Origin: Methylomonas sp.
Lineage (GTDB): Bacteria; Pseudomonadota; Gammaproteobacteria; Methylococcales; Methylomonadaceae
Length of the DNA stretch: 64,000 bases
Assembly: GCA_002929135.1 (NCBI GenBank)
Contig: PESC01000032.1
Coordinates: 1 to 64,000 of the forward strand
Reading direction: 5' to 3'
Positions 41,115 to 50,867 of the stretch are shown here, in pieces (position 1 is the first letter of the stretch; every line of letters starts with the position of its first letter). Made by a program: the position numbers and the translations under genes. Under the pieces are notes generated by a model that saw nothing but the letters and a program-made list of their open reading frames with translations, was not told the origin of the DNA and ran no database searches.

Positions 41115-41339
41115 ATGGGCAGTGTCCCGGTTCTCAAGCCGGTAGAGGTCGTGGTTATTCTCGTCGCGCTTGGTTTCTCGGAGGTCAGGCAGCGTGGTTC
41201 GCACAAGCAGTTTCGTGACGATACTGGGCGTTTCACCACCGTGCCGTTTCATCAGGGGAGGGATATTTCGCCAATCTTGCTTCGGCAAATTGCCAAGGAT
41301 ATTGGGATCACTGTGGATGACTTGCTCAAGTATCGCTAG
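41115..41339 (+). CDS. hicA: HicA-family mRNA interferase toxin
   Basis: VILVALGFSEVRQRGSHKQFRDDTGRFTTVPFHQGRDISPILLRQIAKDIGITVDDLL; catalytic GSH. Confidence 0.9.
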   Translation: MGSVPVLKPVEVVVILVALGFSEVRQRGSHKQFRDDTGRFTTVPFHQGRDISPILLRQIAKDIGITVDDLLKYR

Positions 41340-41403
41340 CTCAACCACACATTGGGCAGCTACGTTACTTGATGCTCATGAAGCCGGTCTATCGCCCCAG
41401 GAA

Positions 41404-42060
41404 ATGAAAGTCGCCGCTCCCACGATGATCGGCGTCTACGGTGGCACTTTCAACCCGGTTCATTTCGGACATTTGCGTACCGCGCTTGAAGTCAGGGAGC
41501 AGTTCGGCTTGGACGAGTTACGGCTGATTCCGTGTCGGCTGCCGCCTCACCGTTGCCAGCCGTCGGTATCGGCTGCCGACAGGCTGGCCATGCTGCAACT
41601 AGCCTGTGCCGACATCGATGGCTTCGTCGTCGATGGCCGGGAGCTGGCGCGCGAGGGGCCTTCGTACACGGTGGATACGTTGGTCTCGTTGCGGCAGGAA
41701 TACCCGCAAACGCCTTTGTTGCTGTTCATGGGGCAGGACGCCTTCGAAGGTTTGATGCGCTGGCATCGCTGGCAACATCTGTTCGACCATGCCCATGTCG
41801 TGGTGATGACCCGCCCCGGTTATCAGTGCTTGGCCTTGCCGACGTTTCTGCAGGTGCGGTTGACACAGGAGCCGTCAGCATTGAATGTCCACAACGCTGG
41901 CAAGCTGTTTTTTACCACAGTGACGGCGCTGGCTATTTCGGCAACAGCAATCCGGGCCATGATTGCTGAACAGCGTAACCCCAAATTTTTACTGCCCGAT
42001 GCGGTGATAGCCTACATACACCAGCATCGTCTTTATTTTTCTTCCGATACAGGATTTTGA
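41404..42060 (+). CDS. nadD: Nicotinate-nucleotide adenylyltransferase
   Basis: IGVYGGTFNPVHFGHLRTALEVREQFGLDELRLIPCRLPPHR. Confidence 0.96.
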   Translation: MKVAAPTMIGVYGGTFNPVHFGHLRTALEVREQFGLDELRLIPCRLPPHRCQPSVSAADRLAMLQLACADIDGFVVDGRELAREGPSYTVDTLVSLRQEYPQTPLLLFMGQDAFEGLMRWHRWQHLFDHAHVVVMTRPGYQCLALPTFLQVRLTQEPSALNVHNAGKLFFTTVTALAISATAIRAMIAEQRNPKFLLPDAVIAYIHQHRLYFSSDTGF

Positions 42061-42405
42061 ATGCAAGCTGAACAATTATTGAACCTGGTTGAAACGGTGC
42101 TGAACGATCACAAAGCTCAGCGCGTTACGGTTTTGGACGTGCGCGGCAAAACCAGCGTTACCGATTACATGGTGATCGCCACGGCGACATCCTCGCGACA
42201 CGCCAGTGCCTTGTCGGGCCATCTGGCCGGAAAAATCAAGGAAAACGGCTTGCTGCCGTTAGGAGTGGAAGGCGCGACGGGTTCCGACTGGGTGTTGATC
42301 GATCTGGGTGATGTGGTCGTGCATTTGATGACGGTGCAGAGCCGCGAGTTTTATCAGCTTGAAAAGCTGTGGTCGGTCAGCGGTGAAAAACAGATGGGGG
42401 CTTGA
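42061..42405 (+). CDS. rsfS: Ribosome silencing factor RsfS
   Basis: KTSVTDYMVIATATSSRHASAL...GVEGATGSDWVLIDLGDVVVHLMTVQSREFYQLEKLW. Confidence 0.96.
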   Translation: MQAEQLLNLVETVLNDHKAQRVTVLDVRGKTSVTDYMVIATATSSRHASALSGHLAGKIKENGLLPLGVEGATGSDWVLIDLGDVVVHLMTVQSREFYQLEKLWSVSGEKQMGA

Positions 42406-42497
42406 GCTTGTCATCCAGGCGCCTGTCGAATTTCACCTGAATACCAGCTTTCGCTGAATAACAACTACCTGATACCTTTTTTCGATTCGAGGCTCAC

Positions 42498-43343
42498 ATG
42501 TTTGTAATCATTGGTTATGTCGTCATTCTGGGCTGCGTACTTGGCGGCTTTTTGATGGCGGGCGGCCACCTGGGTGTATTGATGCAACCCGTCGAAGTTT
42601 TGATTATCGTCGGTGCCGCGTTTGGTGCGTTTCTGGCCAGCAACAGCATGAATACGGTCAAGGCGGCCATCGCGGGCGGCATGGGTACGCTGAAGGGCAG
42701 CACCTACAACAAGGATTTTTACATGGACTTGCTGATGAGCTTCAACGCGCTGGGCCAGAAAGCGCGCAAGGAAGGTTTGTTGTCACTGGAAAAAGTGGTG
42801 GACAACCCGGAAAGCAGCTCGATTTTCGCCGACAAGGTGGCGCACGACCATCATCTGATGGAGTTCATCTGCGACAAGCTGCGGCTGATTTTGACCGGCG
42901 TCGATGTCAACCAGCTCGAAGACATCATGGATGCCGAGATAGAGGTTCACCACGAGGCCGGTCATGCGCCAATCAAAGCCGTGCAGCGTATCGGTGATGG
43001 TATGCCTGCTTTCGGTATCGTCGCGGCGGTCATGGGGGTGGTGCATACCATGGAATCGGTCGGTATACCGCCTGCCGAACTCGGGAAACTAATCGCGGCA
43101 GCACTGGTCGGTACGTTCCTGGGTATCTTGCTGGCCTACGGTTTCATCGCGCCGGTGTCGGCGGTGATGGAAGACCGGCTGGAGGAAGAGGCCAATGCCT
43201 ATAAATGTGCGCAAAAAGGCTTGCTGAATTGCGCCAAGGGCGCATCACCCGCCATGACGGTGGAGTTCATGCGCACCATCATTCCTCATCACTTGCGGCC
43301 TTCATTCAGCGACGTGGAAGCCCAACTCAAAGGTGGCAAATAA
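42498..43343 (+). CDS. motA: Flagellar motor stator protein MotA
   Basis: MFVIIGYVVILGCVLGGFLMAGGHLGVLMQPVEVLIIVGAAFGAFL; PAFGIVAAVMGVVHTM. Confidence 0.96.
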   Translation: MFVIIGYVVILGCVLGGFLMAGGHLGVLMQPVEVLIIVGAAFGAFLASNSMNTVKAAIAGGMGTLKGSTYNKDFYMDLLMSFNALGQKARKEGLLSLEKVVDNPESSSIFADKVAHDHHLMEFICDKLRLILTGVDVNQLEDIMDAEIEVHHEAGHAPIKAVQRIGDGMPAFGIVAAVMGVVHTMESVGIPPAELGKLIAAALVGTFLGILLAYGFIAPVSAVMEDRLEEEANAYKCAQKGLLNCAKGASPAMTVEFMRTIIPHHLRPSFSDVEAQLKGGK

Positions 43344-44294
43344 ATGGCGACAGCAGAACAACCCATCATCATCAAGAAAATCAAGAAAAAGGCCGGCCAT
43401 GGCCATCATGGCGGTGCCTGGAAAATTGCCTATGCCGATTTCGTGACGGCGATGATGGCGTTCTTCCTGCTGATGTGGTTGCTCGGCTCCACCGATGAAG
43501 CGACGAAAAAAGGTATTGCCGATTACTTTCAAGACCCTACCGCCCTGTCGCTGAACGCGGGCGAGGGCATCGGTGACAGGACGGCCATCATCCAGGGTGG
43601 CGGCACCGATCTGACCAGGCAGGACGACGGCCAGGTTCATCAAGGCGAAGAAACACCGGCGGAGCCGACGCCGGAAGACGTCGAAAAACTGGCCGAAGAG
43701 CAGGAAAAGATACAGCTCGAAAAATTGCAGACGAAAATCGAATCCATGCTGGATGCCAACGCGCGGCTGGCCGAATTTCGCGATCAGGTCAAGCTGGAAT
43801 CGACCCCCGAGGGCCTGAAAATTCAGATCATCGATGCCAAAAACCGGCCCATGTTCAAGCTGGCTAGTGCCGGTATCGAGGATTACGCCCGGATGATTAT
43901 CAGAGAGTTGGCACCGGTCATCAACGAGCTGCCCAACAAGATCACCATCAATGGCCATACCGACGCCTTGCCGTTTCCCGCCAATTCGTCGGGTTATTCC
44001 AACTGGGAGCTGTCGAGCAACCGGGCCAACGTGGCCCGCCATGAACTCACCCAGGGCGGGTTGGCCGAAGACAAAATCCTGCGAGTCGTCGGCCTGGCAT
44101 CGAGCATTCCTTACAATGCCGCCAACCCGAACGATCCGATGAACCGGCGGATTTCCATCATCGTCATGAACAAGAAGGCGGAAAACCAGGTCATCCACGA
44201 AGGCGCAGCGCCGCCTGTCGCCGAACCCAGTCTGCAAGGTGTCAGCGGCGAAACCCAGAAAAGCATGGTGATAACACCGTCCATGCCACACTGA
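43344..44294 (+). CDS. motB: Flagellar motor protein MotB
   Basis: HHGGAWKIAYADFVTAMMAFFLLMWLLGS; OmpA-like peptidoglycan-binding domain. Confidence 0.96.
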   Translation: MATAEQPIIIKKIKKKAGHGHHGGAWKIAYADFVTAMMAFFLLMWLLGSTDEATKKGIADYFQDPTALSLNAGEGIGDRTAIIQGGGTDLTRQDDGQVHQGEETPAEPTPEDVEKLAEEQEKIQLEKLQTKIESMLDANARLAEFRDQVKLESTPEGLKIQIIDAKNRPMFKLASAGIEDYARMIIRELAPVINELPNKITINGHTDALPFPANSSGYSNWELSSNRANVARHELTQGGLAEDKILRVVGLASSIPYNAANPNDPMNRRISIIVMNKKAENQVIHEGAAPPVAEPSLQGVSGETQKSMVITPSMPH

Positions 44295-44311
44295 TCTGGT
44301 CTGAGATCGTC

Positions 44312-45070
44312 ATGCGGCTCGCCAAGGCTGTTGTCTGCCAGTTGCTGGCATTCGGATTGACCCGGCTTGTGGCCGGGCATTTGTTTGCCATTCTTCCTCA
44401 CCCAGTCGTTCCGTTTGTCGCGCAAGGCGTGATCGCTGCCTGCCTGGCCCGGCTTTGGGGTCAGGAGCGCTGGTGGCAAGGTCTGCATCTGCTGTTGCCG
44501 ATCAGCGCCTGGCTGCTGCTCACGCTGTCTATTCCACCCTGGCTGTATCTCTTGGGCTTCTTGGCTTTGGTGCTGGTGTTCTGGGGGACGGCGTGGGGTG
44601 ATGTGCCGCTGTTTTTGTCGTCGAATGCGGTCATCGAGGCCTTGGTTCCCATCATCGAGCAGGAACGTCCCGCCCGGCTTGCCGAGCTGGGTGCCGGTAT
44701 CGGCAGCGTGGTGATTCCGCTGGCGCGACGTTTTCCCGATCTGAAAATACACGCCATCGAGAAGGCGCCGCTGCCCTGGCTGGTTTTACGCTGGCGTTGC
44801 CGGTCATTCGACAATGTCGAAGTTCTGCGTCAAGACTTCTGGCAACACAGTCTGAAGCCTTATTCGGTGGTTTATGCCTTTCTGTCGCCGCTGGTGATGG
44901 TGCGGCTCGGTGAGCAGGCCGCCCGCGATATGCGGTGTGGTGGTTTGTTGCTGTCGGCGGCATTCGACATTCCCGGCTGGACGCCGGAAACCCGGCTTGC
45001 GTTGATGGGCGGGGCGCAGAAAGACCTGTTTTGCTATCGCCTGCCGTCTGCGGCTAACGGCGGGACTTGA
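44312..45070 (+). CDS. Membrane-anchored class I SAM-dependent methyltransferase-like protein
   Basis: Several N-terminal hydrophobic segments followed by LAELGAGIGSVVIPLARRFPDLKIHAIEKAPLPWLVLRWR (motif I). Confidence 0.7.
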   Translation: MRLAKAVVCQLLAFGLTRLVAGHLFAILPHPVVPFVAQGVIAACLARLWGQERWWQGLHLLLPISAWLLLTLSIPPWLYLLGFLALVLVFWGTAWGDVPLFLSSNAVIEALVPIIEQERPARLAELGAGIGSVVIPLARRFPDLKIHAIEKAPLPWLVLRWRCRSFDNVEVLRQDFWQHSLKPYSVVYAFLSPLVMVRLGEQAARDMRCGGLLLSAAFDIPGWTPETRLALMGGAQKDLFCYRLPSAANGGT

Positions 45071-45518
45071 AAAAATCGGTCAACAAGGTGGCGCACGCCG
45101 ATTCCAGAACTCCGCCTGTCCAGGTGATGCGGTGATTGAGAAAGGGCGCATCGCTCAGTTGCAAGGCATGGCACACCGCGCCGCGCTTGGGGTCGAAGGC
45201 ACCAAATACTAGGCGCTTGACTCTGGCATGCGCTAGGGCGCCCATGCACATGACGCAGGGTTCCAGCGTGACGTACAGCGTGCTATCAATCAGGCGATAA
45301 TTTCCGACCATCGCGCCAGCGCGCCGCAAGGCGACGATTTCGGCATGGGCGCTGGGGTCGTGGGTTTGAATCGGTTGATTCCAGCCTTCGGCAAGACAGC
45401 GTTCACCCTGAACCAATACCGCACCTACCGGCACTTCACCCTGCTGTTCGGCACGCTGCGCCAATCGAATGGCGTGACGCATCCAGGCGGCGTCCTGTTC
45501 GGAAAAGTCCGCATCCAT
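45054..45518 (-). CDS. tadA: tRNA-specific adenosine deaminase
   Basis: HAEIVALRRAG, LYVTLEPCVMCMGALAHARVKRLVFGA. Confidence 0.96.
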   Translation of the reverse strand: MDADFSEQDAAWMRHAIRLAQRAEQQGEVPVGAVLVQGERCLAEGWNQPIQTHDPSAHAEIVALRRAGAMVGNYRLIDSTLYVTLEPCVMCMGALAHARVKRLVFGAFDPKRGAVCHALQLSDAPFLNHRITWTGGVLESACATLLTDFFKSRR

Positions 45519-45522
45519 GGCC

Positions 45523-46521
45523 TTATTCGCCTTGAACGGTGGCTTTTGCCAGCCTGTCGTTGACGGCTTGCCAGGCCTCGTCTTGCGGTGGCTGTTCGAT
45601 GAGAATCAGATCGCACACGGCTTGATCCAGTTGCCTCAAGGCGCGATACAGTTCGGGTTCGTAAGTCTCTGGTTTGCACGGCAAGGCAATGGTGGGGTGG
45701 TCAGGCCAGTCGGCATCGTGGCGTTCGAATACCAGTAACCCTAAACGTCGGCCCTGGGCGGCTTGTTCGCGGGCATTTTCCAGCAAAGTGTCCGACGGGC
45801 AGAGATAGGCCGTGGTGTTGGGCGCGTAGTGTACGGCCATCATGCCGGGGGCCCGGATGGTATGTGCGGTCTTGACGGCGATGTCGGTTTGCAGGAATGC
45901 TTCCAGCTCGCTACGCAGTATGCGGCCCGGTCGCAACAGTACGGGGCGATTGCCGCTCAGGTCGAGTATCGTCGACTCCACGCCCACCATGCACGGCCCG
46001 CCATCCAGCACACAGGCCACGGCATCGCCGAGATCGGCTATGACATGGCGGGCTTCGGTCGGACTGATGCGGCCAAAGCGATTGGCCGACGGCGCGGCGA
46101 TGCCGCCGCCAAATTCGCGCAGCAACCACAAGGCGGCGGGGTGGCTGGGTACACGCAAGGCCACGGTGCTCTGGCCACCGGTGACTTCCAGCGGCACCGA
46201 GTTTTTTTTGTTCAAAATCAGTGTTAAAGGCCCAGGCCAGAATTGCGCGGCCAGACGTCGGGCCTGGTTGGGCACATCGCAAGCCCAGTCGGCCATTTGC
46301 TTCGGGTAGGCCAAATGGACGATCAAGGGATGATCGACCGGCCTGTTTTTGGCGGCAAAAATTTTGCGTACCGCAGCCGGATTGGACGCATCGCCCCCCA
46401 AGCCGTAGACGGTTTCGGTGGGTATGACGACCAGTTTGTCCTGGCGTAGTAACTCGGCGGCCAGCGCGATGGATTGAGCATTGACAGGGGTGGGGTTCAA
46501 AACGGCGACGAGCGAAGACAA
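45523..46521 (-). CDS. L-threonylcarbamoyladenylate synthase (Sua5/YciO/YrdC)
   Basis: KLVVIPTETVYGLGGDASNPAAVRKIFAAKNRPVDHPLIVHL; C-terminal Sua5 domain (APGMMAVHYAPNT). Confidence 0.95.
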   Translation of the reverse strand: MSSLVAVLNPTPVNAQSIALAAELLRQDKLVVIPTETVYGLGGDASNPAAVRKIFAAKNRPVDHPLIVHLAYPKQMADWACDVPNQARRLAAQFWPGPLTLILNKKNSVPLEVTGGQSTVALRVPSHPAALWLLREFGGGIAAPSANRFGRISPTEARHVIADLGDAVACVLDGGPCMVGVESTILDLSGNRPVLLRPGRILRSELEAFLQTDIAVKTAHTIRAPGMMAVHYAPNTTAYLCPSDTLLENAREQAAQGRRLGLLVFERHDADWPDHPTIALPCKPETYEPELYRALRQLDQAVCDLILIEQPPQDEAWQAVNDRLAKATVQGE

Positions 46522-46698
46522 TGAAGAAAATCGCGCCCGGTATGAGCGCGTTCGAGGAGCGGCATTTTATAGTGTTCGCGGCCAGGATTCCGGCTTTTTG
46601 CCCCTTCTTCTGTCGGGAGTCTGCAAAATCTCAGGCCGCCGCCGCGAATCGCCGAAAAAGTCGTGGCACAGGATTCGACGTAATTGCGGATTTTTGCT

Positions 46699-46725
46699 TT
46701 GCCATTGGCCCGAGGTATGTATAAT
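46699..46725 (+). promoter_or_regulatory. Putative sigma-70-like promoter of the cold-shock gene
   Basis: TTGCCA (46699-46704), 15-nt spacer, TATAAT (46720-46725), about 110 nt upstream of the csp ATG; short spacer lowers confidence. Confidence 0.4.
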
Positions 46726-46837
46726 GCCTCCCGATTTAGCTAGGTAATCGTTGTCGCTTTACACGTCTACTGCTACCCGCTTTATTCACCACCCGTAACA
46801 CCAACGCCGGTAACGGCAATTTAGTAAGAGATCGATT

Positions 46838-47047
46838 ATGTCAGTACAAGTAGAAGGCAAAGTAAAATGGTTCAACGATGAAAAAGGCTTCGGTTTCATC
46901 GAACAGGAAGGTGGCAAGGATGTATTCGTACATTTCAGCGCAATCAACGGCAATGGCCGCAAAACCTTGAAAGACGGCCAGCGCGTGATGATGGAAGTCA
47001 CCAATGGTCAAAAAGGCCCACAAGCCGAGAACGTAACACCGCTATAA
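46838..47047 (+). CDS. Cold-shock protein (CspA family)
   Basis: [30 protein letters not shown]. Confidence 0.97.
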   Translation: MSVQVEGKVKWFNDEKGFGFIEQEGGKDVFVHFSAINGNGRKTLKDGQRVMMEVTNGQKGPQAENVTPL

Positions 47048-47068
47048 ATTACCGGTTATCCGGTAAAC

Positions 47069-47096
47069 AAAAAGCCGCCTCCGGGCGGCTTTTTTG
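47069..47096 (+). terminator. Rho-independent terminator of csp gene
   Basis: aaaaagccgcctccgggcggcttttttg: GCCGCC/GGCGGC stem and T-run. Confidence 0.92.
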
Positions 47097-47228
47097 TGCT
47101 GTGAAGAAAGGCTGGTTGGTATTGAATGCACCAGATGCCCACGATTCGCAAGCCACAACTAAATTCCGGCCTTGAATTCTCGGGTGCCACGGTATAATCC
47201 GCTTTTATTTTCTTGAACAGAAAACCCC

Positions 47229-48893
47229 ATGGCGCAATACATTTTCTCGATGAACCGGGTTGGCAAGGTGGTGCCGCCCAAAAAATACATTCTAAAAGAC
47301 ATTTCGCTATCGTTTTTTCCGGGTGCCAAAATCGGTGTGCTCGGTCTGAACGGTTCCGGTAAATCGACACTGCTACGCATCATGGCCGGTGTCGATAAAG
47401 AAATCGAAGGCGAAGCCATTCCGCTGAAAGGCATCAACATCGGCTATTTGCCGCAAGAACCGCAGCTCGATCCGAACAAAACCGTGCGTGGCAACGTGGA
47501 AGAAGTCGTGCAACACATCAAGGATGCGTTGGCAAAACTCGATGCCGTGTACGCGGGCTATGCTGATCCTGAGGCCGATTTCGACAAGCTGGCCGCCGAG
47601 CAGGCCAAGCTGGAAGACATCATCAACGCCTGCGATGGCCACAATCTGGACAGACAGTTGGAAATTGCCGCCGACGCCTTGCGTCTGCCGGATTGGGATG
47701 CCGATGTCACCAAGCTATCGGGTGGCGAGAAACGCCGTGTTGCCTTGTGCCGTTTGTTGTTGTCCAAGCCCGACATGCTGCTGCTGGACGAGCCGACCAA
47801 CCATCTGGACGCCGACTCGGTGGCCTGGCTGGAGCGATTCCTGCACGAATATGCCGGTACCGTCGTCGCAGTGACTCACGACCGTTATTTTCTCGACAAC
47901 GTCGCAGGCTGGATATTGGAGCTTGATCGTGGAATGGGCATTCCCTGGGAAGGCAATTACTCATCCTGGCTGGAACAAAAAGAAAAACGTCTGGAATTAG
48001 AAGAGCGGCAAGAAAGCTCGCGGCAGAAAGCCATGAAAGCCGAGCTGGAATGGGTGCGTTCCAATCCGAAAGGTCGTCATGCCAAGAGCAAGGCACGTCT
48101 GGCGCGCTTCGAGGAGCTGTCCTCAGTCGAGGTGCAAAAACGCAACGAGACCCAAGAAATTTACATTCCACCTGGGCCGCGTCTGGGTGATGTCGTTATC
48201 GAAGCCGAAAATGTCAGCAAAGGCTACGGCGACCGTTTATTGATCGGCAACCTGAGCTTCAAACTGCCGCCCGGTGGCATCGTCGGCATCATCGGGCCAA
48301 ATGGCGCCGGTAAAACCACGTTGTTTCGCATGATGGCCGGTTTCGAAAAACCGGATTCCGGCACGTTTACCATGGGTCAAACCGTGCAGTTGTCGTATGT
48401 CGAACAGTTCCGCGACAACATGGACGGCAGCAAGACGGTCTGGGAAGAAATTTCCGATGGACTGGATGTCATCACGGTGGGTAAGTACGAAACCCCGTCG
48501 CGGGCGTATTGCGGCCGCTTCAATTTCAAGGGATCGGATCAGCAAAAGCGCATCGGCGAACTGTCGGGTGGTGAACGCAACCGGGTGCATCTGGCGAAAT
48601 TGCTCAAAAGCGGCGGCAACGTGTTACTGCTGGACGAGCCGACCAACGACCTGGATGTCGAAACCTTACGTGCACTGGAAGAGGCTTTACTGGCGTTTCC
48701 CGGCTGCGCGGTCGTCATTTCGCACGATCGCTGGTTCCTGGACAGGATTGCGACCCATATCCTGGCTTTCGAGGGTGACAGCGAAGTCATCTGGTTTGAG
48801 GGCAATTATGCCGATTACGAGTCAGACCGCCGTCGCCGTCTGGGTATCGATGCCGATACGCCACATCGCATCCGTTACAAGAAAATTGCCTGA
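47229..48893 (+). CDS. ettA: Energy-dependent translational throttle protein EttA (ABC-F)
   Basis: [54 protein letters not shown]; two ABC domains. Confidence 0.97.
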   Translation: MAQYIFSMNRVGKVVPPKKYILKDISLSFFPGAKIGVLGLNGSGKSTLLRIMAGVDKEIEGEAIPLKGINIGYLPQEPQLDPNKTVRGNVEEVVQHIKDALAKLDAVYAGYADPEADFDKLAAEQAKLEDIINACDGHNLDRQLEIAADALRLPDWDADVTKLSGGEKRRVALCRLLLSKPDMLLLDEPTNHLDADSVAWLERFLHEYAGTVVAVTHDRYFLDNVAGWILELDRGMGIPWEGNYSSWLEQKEKRLELEERQESSRQKAMKAELEWVRSNPKGRHAKSKARLARFEELSSVEVQKRNETQEIYIPPGPRLGDVVIEAENVSKGYGDRLLIGNLSFKLPPGGIVGIIGPNGAGKTTLFRMMAGFEKPDSGTFTMGQTVQLSYVEQFRDNMDGSKTVWEEISDGLDVITVGKYETPSRAYCGRFNFKGSDQQKRIGELSGGERNRVHLAKLLKSGGNVLLLDEPTNDLDVETLRALEEALLAFPGCAVVISHDRWFLDRIATHILAFEGDSEVIWFEGNYADYESDRRRRLGIDADTPHRIRYKKIA

Positions 48894-48952
48894 TATCCCA
48901 ATGGCGCCTGGATTATGCAAGGTTTAAGCCCAGGCTAAGCCTGGAGCGTTTC

Positions 48953-49096
48953 AATCCACGCCGCCTAGGTAGGGGTGATTGCAAGCCTTTTTTGCGATAA
49001 GCCGCCAGTGGGAACTCGACCATCAACGCTAGTTCTAACGCTGCGTTTTATGCCACCTTTATTTGATGGTAACGCAACGTTAGTCAAGCGTGGATT
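48953..49096. repeat. Nested inverted-repeat element between ettA and hfq
   Basis: Outer arms AATCCACGC (48953-48961)/GCGTGGATT (49088-49096); inner arms CTAACGCTGCGTT (49035-49047)/AACGCAACGTTAG (49071-49083). Confidence 0.65.
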
Positions 49097-49185
49097 AGTC
49101 GCCCAACCCTACGGGTTATGTGTTGAATCAGAGTGGTTTAGCGGGTAATGCATCCCCGCGCCCAACAATAATAAGGAGAAAGAGG

Positions 49186-49437
49186 ATGTCGAAAGCTCAA
49201 AACCTGCAAGACAGTTTCCTGAATGCGCTCAGAAAGGAGCACACACCCGTGTCGATCTTTTTGGTAAATGGCATCAAGCTGCAAGGCCGGGTCGATTCGT
49301 TCGACCAGTACGTCGTGATGCTGAAAAACACGGTCAATCAAATGGTTTACAAGCACGCCATTTCCACCATCGTTCCCAGCAAGAACGTCAGCATGCATCG
49401 CAGCGATAGCGATACTGTAACCACAGAAGAAAGCTGA
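49186..49437 (+). CDS. hfq: RNA chaperone Hfq
   Basis: [65 protein letters not shown]. Confidence 0.98.
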   Translation: MSKAQNLQDSFLNALRKEHTPVSIFLVNGIKLQGRVDSFDQYVVMLKNTVNQMVYKHAISTIVPSKNVSMHRSDSDTVTTEES

Positions 49438-49448
49438 GAGGTCTATCG

Positions 49449-50708
49449 TTGTTTGAACGTCCCGACGCAGGTGAACGAGCCATCCTCGTTCACCTGAACC
49501 TGCAAGCCGGTCAAGAAGACCTCGATGAACTCAAGGAACTCACCCAATCTGCGGGTGCCCAGCCCATACATGTAGTAACCGGCAGCCGTCATCGACCCGA
49601 CCCCAAGTATTTCGTTGGAACCGGCAAGCTGGATGAAATCAAGTCAGCCACCATTGAGTACGGTGCCGACATTGTCATCGTCAATCATCCCTTGTCGCCG
49701 AGCCAGGAACGCAATCTGGAAAAAGCGCTTGAGGTGCGCGTAGTCGATCGCAACGGCTTGATTCTCGACATATTCGCCCAGCGCGCACAAACCTTCGAGG
49801 GTAAATTGCAGGTCGAACTGGCCCAGCTCAAACATCTGTCGACGCGCTTGATTCGTGGCTGGACTCATTTGGAGCGGCAAAAGGGCGGTATCGGTCTGCG
49901 CGGCCCTGGCGAAACCCAATTGGAAACCGACCGGCGTTTGTTGGCCGTCCGCATCAAACAAATTCAGCAACGGCTGGAAAAAGTCGAAAAGCAACGTCAT
50001 CAAGGCCGCAGCAAGCGCAAAAAAGCCGAAATTCCAACGGTTTCGTTGGTCGGTTACACCAATGCTGGCAAATCGACCTTGTTCAACACCTTGACCGGTG
50101 CCGACATCTACGCCGCCGATCAATTATTTGCCACACTGGATCCCACATTACGCAATTTGCCGCTGGCAAACGGTGGCGACATCGTGCTGGCCGATACGGT
50201 GGGCTTCATTCGGCATCTGCCGCATGAACTGGTTGCGGCGTTCCGTTCCACGTTACAGGAAGCTAGCGAGGCCGATTTACTACTGCACGTCATCGATGCC
50301 AGCGCCGAAGAGCGCGACGACACCATTATTCAGGTCAATCGGGTTTTGAATGACATTGATGCGGGCAACATTCCGCAGATTCGTGTCTACAACAAGATTG
50401 ATCTGCTGGAAAGCGTTTCACCGCACATCGATTACGACGCGCACGGCAAACCGGTTGCCGTCTGGATTTCGGCACAAAATGGCGACGGCATAGATCTGTT
50501 GCATCGCGCACTGGCCGAGTGTTTTGCATCGAGCAAAGTCGTCAAAACCTGCTACATCCCTGCATCGAAAGCCGGTTTGAAAGCCAAATGGTTCGGCCAT
50601 GTGAAAGTCCTGTCGGAAACCCTGGACGAGCAAGGCAACAGCACCATCAAAATCGAAATCGATCAAAAGCATTTGGGATTATTGAAAGACATCAGTATCG
50701 ATGCCTGA
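49449..50708 (+). CDS. hflX: GTPase HflX (probable TTG start)
   Basis: GGIGLRGPGETQLETDRRLL; VSLVGYTNAGKSTLFNTLTG; ADTVGFIRHLPHELVAAF. Confidence 0.96.
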   Translation: MFERPDAGERAILVHLNLQAGQEDLDELKELTQSAGAQPIHVVTGSRHRPDPKYFVGTGKLDEIKSATIEYGADIVIVNHPLSPSQERNLEKALEVRVVDRNGLILDIFAQRAQTFEGKLQVELAQLKHLSTRLIRGWTHLERQKGGIGLRGPGETQLETDRRLLAVRIKQIQQRLEKVEKQRHQGRSKRKKAEIPTVSLVGYTNAGKSTLFNTLTGADIYAADQLFATLDPTLRNLPLANGGDIVLADTVGFIRHLPHELVAAFRSTLQEASEADLLLHVIDASAEERDDTIIQVNRVLNDIDAGNIPQIRVYNKIDLLESVSPHIDYDAHGKPVAVWISAQNGDGIDLLHRALAECFASSKVVKTCYIPASKAGLKAKWFGHVKVLSETLDEQGNSTIKIEIDQKHLGLLKDISIDA

Positions 50709-50867
50709 AACCCTGTTGCCGGGATTGCCCCCGATTGGTCGTCCCCGATTGGCCCGCCAATACCCGAGTTACGGTAGAATGCCTGCCAGCCCGGACATGG
50801 CCCATCGGGATTGTGTTGGCAGTGAATCATAGACATTACGTTTTGAAATCAGATTGGAGCATTTGCT

